DNA of 11,168 nt from a bacterium (GTDB taxonomy: Bacteria; UBA9089; JASEGY01): contig JASEGY010000079.1 in the NCBI GenBank assembly GCA_030019105.1, positions 1-11,168 on the forward strand. The letters are read 5' to 3'. Made by a program: the position numbers and the translations under genes. How positions within the stretch are numbered: position 1 is the stretch's first letter; each line of letters opens with the position of its first letter. Positions 5,631-11,168 of the stretch are shown one piece after another. The notes under the pieces are model-generated. The model searched no databases, had not been told where the DNA came from, and worked only from the letters and a program-made list of their open reading frames with translations.

Positions 5631-6050
5631 ATGAGTTTTGAACTTAATCGAAAGACCTATGAGACTGATGAAAATGGCTGCCTGCAAAATCCAGAGGATT
5701 GGAATAAAAAGGTAGCTAAGTATCTGGCCAGGGGGGTTGAGATTGATCTAACTTCAGAACACTGGAAGGTTATTGATATTCTAAGGCATTATTATCAGGA
5801 ATACGGGTATCCCCCACAGATGAAGGCAATAGTAAAAAAGATGGAAAAGAGGTTTGTTTCTGAAAAAGCAAATCATAAATACTTTTACAAACTCTTTCCT
5901 CAGGGACCATACAATCAGGCCTACAAGATTGCCGGAATCCCAATGCCTTATCTAACCCGGGGATGTGAAGCGCCACTTATTCGCTGGTATTTATGGAGCA
6001 ACACCTATGGAATGAGGGAAGGCGGCCCCTTGACTCCCTTGCCCCGGTGA
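5631..6050 (+). CDS. DsrC/TusE-family protein 2, lacking CysA, with C-terminal extension
   Basis: From the ATG at 5631 the product has 139 residues. It is paralogous to the first DsrC-like protein: TDENGCLQNPEDWNKKVAKY, HWKVIDILRHYYQEYG, PPQMKAIVKKME and LFPQGPYNQAYKIAGIPMP. Residue 98, the CysA position, is Tyr. The CysB position (109) is Thr, and a cysteine occurs three residues later (Cys112, RGC). A 27-residue tail with no family counterpart follows Cys112. Cys17 is shared with the first paralogue. A TTG start at 5592 would add 13 residues, but they look unrelated to the family. GGAAGTGA about 8 bases before the ATG is a modest ribosome site. It could be a regulatory, cysteine-poor DsrC-related protein rather than a carrier. 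Confidence 0.85.
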   Translation: MSFELNRKTYETDENGCLQNPEDWNKKVAKYLARGVEIDLTSEHWKVIDILRHYYQEYGYPPQMKAIVKKMEKRFVSEKANHKYFYKLFPQGPYNQAYKIAGIPMPYLTRGCEAPLIRWYLWSNTYGMREGGPLTPLPR

Positions 6051-6110
6051 TTCACAAACAGCTCTTCCGTGGCCACATCAATCAGAGTCGCCTATGAATC
6101 CCTACCGCAA

Positions 6111-6163
6111 GTATCTTCTCAATATTTAGGGGAGGTCAGTAATCGGTGATCAGTAATCGATAA
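6111..6163 (+). repeat. Family C terminus joined to AATCGG repeat
   Basis: GTATCTTCTCAATATTT is followed by CAGTAATCGGTGATC and GTAATCGATAA, directly next to the intact left end of the family C copy at 6164. The same arrangement occurs at 3312-3356. The 60 bases before it, after the DsrC-like stop, show nothing recognisable. Confidence 0.6.
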
Positions 6164-6214
6164 GTATCTTCTCAATAAATCGGGGTGGGATCTAATTCGT
6201 GTCCGTGTCCGTTA

Positions 6215-6457
6215 TACTGATGGCACTTAGCCCTACAACGACACTTAGTTTTTCAGGGTATTGAGTTCATTGACTTCGTCCTATTTTGATGAATTCCGTT
6301 GTCCCTTTAGTTTCGGGGTCTCAGAGACTAAGTGTCGTTGTAGGGTTAGGATCTGTGAAAATTAGACTATCTGGACCTGTCAGACAGCGAGAACCAACGC
6401 GAAGTTATAGCAAGCATCCGCTTTTGCAATTTTCACAAAACCAAAATGGGATCAGTA
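6215..6457. mobile_element. MITE family B, TA target site, itself interrupted
   Basis: TACTGAT at 6215-6221 and ATCAGTA at 6451-6457 are the tips of an imperfect inverted repeat of about 30 bases, which also pairs TGTGAAAATT with AATTTTCACA. The left arm is broken by element A. Without it and one TTAG, about 124 bp remain. TA at 6213-6214 and 6458-6459 flanks it. The undisturbed target (CCGTTATCC) is seen in family C copy 1 at about 2721-2729. TA duplication is typical of IS630/Tc1-mariner-type transposition; the family is inferred. Confidence 0.75.
6231..6345 (+). mobile_element. MITE family A, complete 115-bp copy, TTAG duplication
   Basis: It has perfect 19-bp terminal inverted repeats, CCCTACAACGACACTTAGT. 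TTAG flanks it directly at 6227-6230 and 6346-6349. It lies inside the left arm of element B. It is nearly identical to, and inverted relative to, the copy at 1-104, which suggests recent movement. There is no coding sequence. Confidence 0.9.
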
Positions 6458-6570
6458 TATCCGTGTCCGTAGGTTCTGATGAGGCTACTCTTTATTACTA
6501 CGGACACGGATAACGGACACGGCTCTGACAAAAGCCCCCCGAAATATTGAGAAGATAAATCACTGGGCTA

Positions 6571-7032
6571 TTATTGGAATCGCTTTTTATACTCTACTAA
6601 GGCCGTCTCTATGGCCGATTTTATGGTCTCAATATCGTAAGTTGCCTCATAGGCGATCACTCTTGACCCCTCATCAGTATCCACCAGCAATCGCCGTTGG
6701 GTGCTGACTACAGGCCTTCCGCCTGAATATTGAGTCGCCGTAACTTGATCCTCACGCACGCCATAAATTTGGCTAAAGGGTATCGACCAGGACGGTGTTC
6801 CGATACGGTCAGCGGATATCGTAATCGGCTCTGCCTTCTGACGTGACTGGAGAATTAGAAAACCGATCCCGATTGCCACCAAGACAACCACCGCTAAAAG
6901 CCATGCGTAGGTTCCTCCACCAGCCTTCATTGATCGAATGACACCGTAGCCGCCTAACACAACGACGATGACGATGAAGATCAAAAACGGCATTCCAGCG
7001 GCGCCCTTGGGTTGAAAAACGATTGGTTCCAT
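6571..7032 (-). CDS. Small membrane protein, two helices plus soluble C-terminal domain
   Basis: From the ATG at 7032 the product is 153 residues. Two hydrophobic helices at about 14-33 (FLIFIVIVVVLGGYGVI) and 42-62 (YAWLLAVVVLVAIGIGFLIL) are followed by a soluble part of about 90 residues. This part has alternating strands (ITISADRIGTPSWSIPFSQIYGV, RRLLVDTD, SRVIAYEATYD) and a last amphipathic helix. The arrangement resembles bacterial membrane proteins with a PH-like domain, but I do not recognise a named family. A longer reading from 7089 runs into a repeat arm (7054-7141), so those N-terminal residues are probably not genuine. AAAGGGAA about 9 bases before the chosen ATG is a moderate ribosome site. 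The stop lies 13 bases from the end of a family C element. Confidence 0.7.
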   Translation of the reverse strand: MEPIVFQPKGAAGMPFLIFIVIVVVLGGYGVIRSMKAGGGTYAWLLAVVVLVAIGIGFLILQSRQKAEPITISADRIGTPSWSIPFSQIYGVREDQVTATQYSGGRPVVSTQRRLLVDTDEGSRVIAYEATYDIETIKSAIETALVEYKKRFQ

Positions 7033-7053
7033 ACAACTATTCCCTTTGTTCAG

Positions 7054-7141
7054 CATAGCGCGGCCGTTGGCCGCAACCAAACGGAACAACCTAACGGTTG
7101 TTTAGGGAGGTTTATCGCTTTAACCACACCAGCGTATATAT
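7054..7141 (+). repeat. Left arm of a long inverted repeat
   Basis: This 88-bp stretch matches the reverse complement of 7694-7776 closely: CATAGCGCGGC, CCGCAACCAAA, GGTTGTTTAGGGAGG, TTTATCGCTTTAACCACACC, AGCGTATATAT. A third, diverged partial copy in the same direction lies at 7341-7375 (GGCTTATCGCTTTATTCCAC). The arms face inward around about 550 bases. No target duplication is obvious at the outer ends. Confidence 0.8.
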
Positions 7142-7380
7142 TCCCAACCTTGCCGCGACCAGAAATTGGGTATACCTCTCCTCTTGGGGGTAAGCATAAC
7201 TGCTTGAGCGGAAGCAGGTTAGATTGTTTCGGCTCACTTAGACTTATATCCGTCTTTCGCATTAAGCTGCTATCTGTAATACAAACCTGCGAAACTTTGT
7301 TTTTTTGGCAAAATTTCCTTGCAATACCTTTGTCAATCTTAGGCTTATCGCTTTATTCCACACCAGAGTACGTATCAGTC

Positions 7381-7496
7381 TAATCCTGTCCCCTGGAAGG
7401 AGGATAGGGCATAGCTTCCGAGCAACCCGAGCGCCTTTCAGACCACATACGGCGTATGTCCTCTGGAAGAGTTTCTACTTCCAGGGGAGAGGATTA
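7381..7496. repeat. Inverted-repeat element with 19-bp arms
   Basis: TAATCCTGTCCCCTGGAAG at 7381-7399 pairs with 7478-7496 with one mismatch, giving a 116-bp MITE-like unit. It contains a small perfect palindrome, ACATACGGCGTATGT, near 7445-7459. No target duplication was found. Confidence 0.6.
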
Positions 7497-7551
7497 AAGA
7501 TATACAATGACCCTCCAAGTGGCTAAGAACTATCAGTTGGCCGCAAAAGAA

Positions 7552-7650
7552 AACTACGAAACACGCGAAAGGCGCGAAAATGAATAATCTTATTGTGTTC
7601 AAAGATAAAAACTGTCAGAATTTTTCGCGTTTTTTGCGCCTTTCGTAGTT
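7552..7650. repeat. Inverted repeat with CGCGAAAGGCGCGAAA-type arms
   Basis: AACTACGAAA at 7552-7561 and TTTCGTAGTT at 7641-7650 bound arms of about 30 bases, rich in GCG and AAA, around a 40-base loop. The window end at 11151-11168 (CTCGCAAAGGCGCAAA) resembles the arm and may start another copy. Confidence 0.6.
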
Positions 7651-7693
7651 ATCTGTAGTAGCTCCACTTTAGCTATTTGTGTGGTCATTGAAG

Positions 7694-7776
7694 ATATATA
7701 CGCTGGTGTGGTTAAAGCGATAAACCTCCCTAAACAACCGCAGGTTGTTCTTTGGTTGCGGCTTCGCCGCGCTATG
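7694..7776 (-). repeat. Right arm of the long inverted repeat
   Basis: This is the reverse-complement partner of 7054-7141. It includes the GGCGAAGCCGCAACCAA segment that is also found at 668-684, so it is a dispersed family and not just a local hairpin. Confidence 0.8.
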
Positions 7777-7787
7777 GATTATTTTCG

Positions 7788-7880
7788 TCATATTTCAAAG
7801 ACCATTTGAGAACTTTTCACTGTCGAGTTAAAAAGAAAGGGTTGTTCTTACCCAAAAGAAGAGGACGGCCAAAGAAATAA
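7788..7880 (+). pseudogene. Possible remnant of a C-terminal coding tail
   Basis: One frame reads SYFKDHLRTFHC and then KKKGLFLPKRRGRPKK before a TAA at 7878. The basic, AT-hook-like end looks like the tail of a DNA-binding or transposase-type protein. There is no start codon or body, and upstream the frame runs into the repeat arm. This could easily be chance; I cannot assign a family. Confidence 0.2.
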
Positions 7881-8070
7881 TTAATTCGTAGACGACCGTC
7901 ATATCTGCGTCTATGTAAAACGTCTTCTTATTCTACTATCATATCATCTTCCAAGAAGTTCAGGCCATCAAGACACAACGACACGAAGGCCACTGCCAAT
8001 ACTGACCCGGTCACAGATCGGCCCGATAGCCGTGGCTAACTCTACTTCAAAAACAGCCGCTTTTCCCACT
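7881..8070. other. Gene-free spacer
   Basis: I see no gene, repeat or clear terminator in this stretch. With the repeats before it, it completes about 1 kb (7033-8070) without an intact gene. Confidence 0.5.
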
Positions 8071-10533
8071 TCATCCGTTTACTTTCCAGACGTGTATCAG
8101 ACTTTTCTCATTCTCCTCAGCCTGTCTTTCGAAGATATACAAAAATCCACGTTCACGATCGAAACTCACTGCTCCGACAAAGTAGCGTTTGCCTCTTTCA
8201 AAGTCGAATCCCGGGTCAAATAGATACTCATCAATATCCAGTGAGGCATATGGCTGGGGTTGGTAAGTCTCCATGTCACCCTTTGCGACAGCAGCAAGGT
8301 CTGCAGGGTCATAAAAGATTATCTGGGCCTTAATGCCTTCGGACCACCATCCCCTCTCATCATGAGGCCAATCAGGTACAGGAGGCACCGGAATCTCAAG
8401 AGGATCCTCAATTGGGTACCTTACTCCGTTGGAGTATCCATACCAGCAGTCGCCTGTTACTTTGGTACCCGCAAAGATTACTGCCGATTTGTCGCCGGCT
8501 GTCAGCCATGCCCCTCCCGACCATTCGTCCGGTTCTTTAAAACCATTCATTTCCATCGAATCGTAATTGGTTATTTCAATCGCGCCCGGTTCCTGAACGC
8601 CGTACAGAAGCAAGGGAGTAACACTGTCAAGGGTGCTGCCGGAGTTAGGTGGATTACCGTCATTCCAGGGACCGTAAGCAAATAAAGCAGGGCCTTGTCC
8701 GGACCAATGCCCATCTCTGAACCTTCCAGTCGCGAGTCGTTGGCCCGGTGTGTTGGCGGCAGCCCAGTCAGCAGGGATCTCAAAAAGGTAATCGTTGGTG
8801 GCATAATTTGTGTAGCCATCCAGATGCCACGCTCCGGTCGTCTGCGGGGCAGACAAGTCCAGCTCACACCAGCCGTGTGTCGGGCTTTGCTCAAACTCGA
8901 AATGCTGCCCCCAGCAGAAATGTAACTTGCCTGTTGTTTGTGAGCCTTGTGCCGGTAAGTATTCCAGATCTGCCCGGGGGATCTCGAGATAGCCGAACAT
9001 ACCGCCGGTGATATCATGAAACTCCTGTAAGGTTGCAGCCATATTTAATTCAGATGAATTCTTAGTTGGGGAAATTACCGGCACGGGTATGCTGATTTCG
9101 GATACCTGCTGGTGATGGTCATGCCCAACCGCAAAAATGGAACCGGGATAGCCATCATCCGGTCCGTCCGGATCACCATCCGGATAATAAGTCATGGCAT
9201 AACCGCTGTATTCCCAGTTTGATCCTCCGGAACCATCCGGCAACCTGAAAGCGCCCAGGTACACTAAGTCATCAAGTTGAATTAGCTGCGTCGAACTACC
9301 TGTGTCGGTATCTGTATCTGAGCCTTGACTATCTTGAGGATTCCAGCCGGCAATTTTGGCCATCATCCACCAAAAAGCCTGTGCCTTAATATCACAGTTT
9401 AAGGAATGGGAATGAGCACAGTCACAGGATGAACATTGACCAGGATGGGCTATGCACCATTCTTCAGCCCAGTTTCTGCTCCCCCCATCATAATAACACC
9501 CATCATCAGCGTCTCGATCAAGATAATAATTCCCATCAGGATCGTAACTTTCAATATCAGCAAAATCAAAAAGAATTTTGCCATTAGCCCGACAATAGTC
9601 TCGAATCTGATTGTTCCGGATATGTAAATTCCCGCTCTCACCCGTACCATCTAAATGACCGGTCATATAAATAAAGACAACATCAGGATAGTCTCTTTCC
9701 AGTTGATCCATAGCCTGAAGGTAAGTATTGATTCCCTCCTCGGTATTATCAGATACCCCTCCACACCATGACCACATAATCACATTTCGATCATTGTCTG
9801 CTCGGTTTAATCGATCAATGGTTGTATCTCGCCAGCTAAGATCGCCATTATGGCTAAGATCTATTCCATCATCTTCTTGATAAGAAAGAGAACCGGCGCC
9901 ACTGTTATAATCATAAAGGCTGCTCTTCATCGCCTCCATACCGCTGGTAATCTGGCTGCCGTGTGAGGTGTGTCCATACCAAATCCTCAGGCTGTTTTTG
10001 GCTAGATTAATATACTCAGCCGGCACCTGGGAAATATCCGGACAGGTATGGTCAATGATAAGTCCTGACTCAGGAGTTGTTGGTGAATCGGTAATAGAAA
10101 CGGACGCCTCATCCCGGGCTATTCCGCCCCGGCTATCATCAACAGTCAATCTTACCACCACCGTGGCTCCAGCAGTATCAACCTCAGTCGCCTCAAAATA
10201 TGCCTGCGGCGATGTGGCGTTATGAATCGTAATGGAGGGCCCGGACACTTGTGTCCATGAGTAGGTCAGGGGGTCTCCATCGAGATCCGAGGCTGTTCCG
10301 GTTAAATTGACTGTTTTGCCCTCTCTATATGAGCCATAAGTCCCTGCCTCACAAGTTGGGGAATGATTCACCCCGCCGGCAGCGGTATAGGTCACCTTCT
10401 TGTCAAGTTCCTTTGCCCGTTCTTTGATGACACCTGGTAGGCCAAAGCCAAATCCAGCATAAGCAACATTGGAAAGAAAAGGAACGAGTAGCAAACCAAG
10501 GAAGACATAGAATATAATGGTAATTCTTTTCAC
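8071..10533 (-). CDS. Large exported multidomain protein (PKD/cadherin-like, histidine-rich domain, C-terminal beta domain)
   Basis: This is an 820-residue protein with a signal peptide at 1-26 (cleavage likely after AYA). Residues 57-147 form a PKD/cadherin-like Ig domain (TGTASDLDGDPLTYSWTQVS, then VVVRLTVDDSRGG). Residues 158-398 form a distinct domain with WYGHTSHGSQ, MWSWCGGVS, IYMTGHLDGTG and CAHSHSLNC near FWWMMAKIAGW, rich in conserved-looking His, Cys and Asp. It resembles SGNH-hydrolase-like uncharacterised domains, but I cannot assign catalytic residues. After an acidic linker (DTDTDTGSS, 406-414), residues 417-820 look like a large all-beta, possibly propeller, domain ending FVGAVSFDRERGFLYIFER. 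The start is GTG at 10533. Its ribosome site GGAGGAGGT lies in the last codons of the upstream gene. Probably periplasmic or surface located; function unknown. Confidence 0.8.
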   Translation of the reverse strand: MKRITIIFYVFLGLLLVPFLSNVAYAGFGFGLPGVIKERAKELDKKVTYTAAGGVNHSPTCEAGTYGSYREGKTVNLTGTASDLDGDPLTYSWTQVSGPSITIHNATSPQAYFEATEVDTAGATVVVRLTVDDSRGGIARDEASVSITDSPTTPESGLIIDHTCPDISQVPAEYINLAKNSLRIWYGHTSHGSQITSGMEAMKSSLYDYNSGAGSLSYQEDDGIDLSHNGDLSWRDTTIDRLNRADNDRNVIMWSWCGGVSDNTEEGINTYLQAMDQLERDYPDVVFIYMTGHLDGTGESGNLHIRNNQIRDYCRANGKILFDFADIESYDPDGNYYLDRDADDGCYYDGGSRNWAEEWCIAHPGQCSSCDCAHSHSLNCDIKAQAFWWMMAKIAGWNPQDSQGSDTDTDTGSSTQLIQLDDLVYLGAFRLPDGSGGSNWEYSGYAMTYYPDGDPDGPDDGYPGSIFAVGHDHHQQVSEISIPVPVISPTKNSSELNMAATLQEFHDITGGMFGYLEIPRADLEYLPAQGSQTTGKLHFCWGQHFEFEQSPTHGWCELDLSAPQTTGAWHLDGYTNYATNDYLFEIPADWAAANTPGQRLATGRFRDGHWSGQGPALFAYGPWNDGNPPNSGSTLDSVTPLLLYGVQEPGAIEITNYDSMEMNGFKEPDEWSGGAWLTAGDKSAVIFAGTKVTGDCWYGYSNGVRYPIEDPLEIPVPPVPDWPHDERGWWSEGIKAQIIFYDPADLAAVAKGDMETYQPQPYASLDIDEYLFDPGFDFERGKRYFVGAVSFDRERGFLYIFERQAEENEKSLIHVWKVNG

Positions 10534-10535
10534 TA

Positions 10536-11006
10536 TTATTTACCTCCTCCAAAGTAATAGGTCAGACCTAAGTTCGTGACAAAATCAACCCCACCTTCAC
10601 TCTCGGAGGTATCCTTGTCTTTCAGGCTAATGTAGGCAGGTCCTATATCTAAACTTAGTCCCAAATTAGGTGTGGTAAAGTATTCACCTCCAACAAAGGC
10701 TTCCAAAACAAAGCCCGACCCCTCGGAAGCTTCTCCTTTAAAGCTTAAATAGTCGGCTTCTCCTCCTAAAAAGACGACTGTCTGACCTTCAGGATTAAGA
10801 TTACGGTAATACCTGGGTCCTATCACCAGGATGTCTTTTCCAAACTGGGTTCTAATCTCCAGGGTATTTTGGGAATTTATCCCATACTTTAGACCCACGC
10901 CTGGGAAATTGGCTCCTACTCCCCACCTTTTGCTCAAAGGATCAGCAAAGAGTAAAGAGGGTAGCACGGTTAAGACCGCTGTTACAGTTAAAACCTTTTT
11001 CATCAT
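10536..11006 (-). CDS. Outer-membrane beta-barrel-type protein
   Basis: The 156-residue product has a signal peptide (MMKKVLTVTAVLTVLPSLLF, cleavage near ADP) followed by alternating amphipathic strands: RWGVGANFPGVGLKYGI, NTLEIRTQFG, DILVIGPRYYRNL, TVVFLGGEADYLSF, FVLEAFVGGEYFTT, LGLSLDIGPAYISL and VTNLGLTYYF. An aromatic-ending last strand is typical of small 8-stranded outer-membrane proteins, although here GGGK follows it. A specific family is not evident. AAGGAGGTGG lies 7 bases before the first ATG. The gene ends 2 bases before the GTG of the 820-residue protein, so the two form an operon and may work together at the cell surface. Confidence 0.8.
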   Translation of the reverse strand: MMKKVLTVTAVLTVLPSLLFADPLSKRWGVGANFPGVGLKYGINSQNTLEIRTQFGKDILVIGPRYYRNLNPEGQTVVFLGGEADYLSFKGEASEGSGFVLEAFVGGEYFTTPNLGLSLDIGPAYISLKDKDTSESEGGVDFVTNLGLTYYFGGGK

Positions 11007-11025
11007 CTTCTTTCCACCTCCTTAA

Positions 11026-11168
11026 GGTATAAGGTACTGATGAACTTAGCGCACTTTCAGGGGAACTTAGGGAACTTAGGGGACGTTGGTGTAGAGAGTG
11101 CTTAACAGAAACCGGCATCCTTCAAAAACCAGTTAACACTAATAAATAATCTCTCGCAAAGGCGCAAA
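11026..11168. repeat. Upstream spacer with short direct repeats
   Basis: GAACTTAG occurs three times (11042-11049, 11063-11070, 11072-11079). The last 18 bases resemble the GCG/AAA-rich repeat arm at 7552-7580. The promoter of the beta-barrel operon should lie here, but I see no convincing -35/-10 pair. Confidence 0.45.

Larger units (their letters stand above)
6164..6557 (+). mobile_element. MITE family C, copy 2, interrupted by nested elements
   Basis: Left arm 6164-6212 and right arm 6460-6557 match the 153-bp copy at 2676-2828. After removal of the insert and one TA, about 149 bp remain. The left arm (AATAAATCGGGGTGG, ATTCGTGTCCGTG) and right arm (GACAAAAGCCCC, GAGAAGATA) are in the same orientation as in copy 1, but the central loop is inverted. 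The last base of the right terminus is A instead of C, and no 8-bp target duplication is visible at this copy. Confidence 0.8.

Noticed and set aside
6231..6349. Assigning MITE A to the IS5 group from its TTAG (YTAR-like) duplication
   Set aside because: The visible flank of copy 1 (ATCT) does not fit YTAR, and the terminal sequence is not one I can match to a family.
7033..7089. N-terminal extension of the membrane protein
   Set aside because: Most of it is translated from the repeat arm that begins at 7054; the inner ATG at 7032 leads straight into the hydrophobic protein.
7935..8063. Minus-strand readable frame downstream of the 820-residue protein (DEVGKAAVFEVELATAIG)
   Set aside because: About 40 residues look protein-like, but there is no plausible start and no ribosome site, and the frame ends quickly; not enough to call a gene.
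8571..9017. 148-residue minus-strand frame inside the 820-residue gene
   Set aside because: It lies entirely within the long gene in another frame, with arginine- and proline-rich shadow composition and no ribosome site.

Overview
The window looks like a stretch of chromosome from an uncultured, Gram-negative, sulfur-metabolising bacterium. The evidence is signal peptides followed by a predicted outer-membrane barrel, a FlgD-like/T9SS-like C-terminal domain on a secreted protein, a sulfide:quinone oxidoreductase-type flavoprotein, two DsrC-family proteins, and intergenic regions crowded with short non-coding inverted-repeat elements. I see no phylogenetic marker and cannot name a phylum. No rRNA, tRNA, CRISPR array, transposase gene or replication origin was found.

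Layout. Positions 1-800: a truncated MITE copy, then a minus-strand hicA-hicB toxin-antitoxin pair whose antitoxin ends prematurely beside the MITE. Positions 800-2514 (minus strand): a two-gene operon of a large exported protein followed by a small retropepsin-like aspartic protease. Positions 2524-2611: a divergent promoter region. Positions 2848-6050 (plus strand): an Rrf2-type regulator, a DsrC-like protein, an SQR-like flavoprotein and a second DsrC-like protein under its own promoter. Positions 6050-6570: a nested stack of mobile elements. Positions 6571-7032 (minus): a small two-helix membrane protein. Positions 7033-8070: about 1 kb with no intact gene, made of inverted repeats. Positions 8071-11006 (minus): a two-gene operon of a small outer-membrane barrel protein followed by an 820-residue multidomain exported protein, translationally coupled.

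How the genes may work together. The plus-strand block reads as a sulfur-oxidation or persulfide-handling unit. An Rrf2 regulator would sense redox, Fe-S or sulfur state, the SQR-like enzyme would oxidise sulfide to polysulfide or persulfide, and the DsrC-like proteins would be candidate sulfur carriers. Neither DsrC-like protein keeps the normal pair of C-terminal cysteines. One has only CysA, with Glu at the CysB position. The other has Tyr at CysA and a cysteine displaced by three residues. The division of labour is inference.

The most striking feature is the repeat landscape. At least five distinct MITE-like families can be delimited here by their terminal inverted repeats. Several have readable target-site duplications (TTAG, TA, AACA and two of 8 bp). 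One is a three-level nested insertion, and its uninterrupted paralogue lies in the same window and serves as an empty-site control. Two elements sit exactly between a promoter and the start of a sulfur gene, so they are now part of the 5' untranslated regions of that locus.
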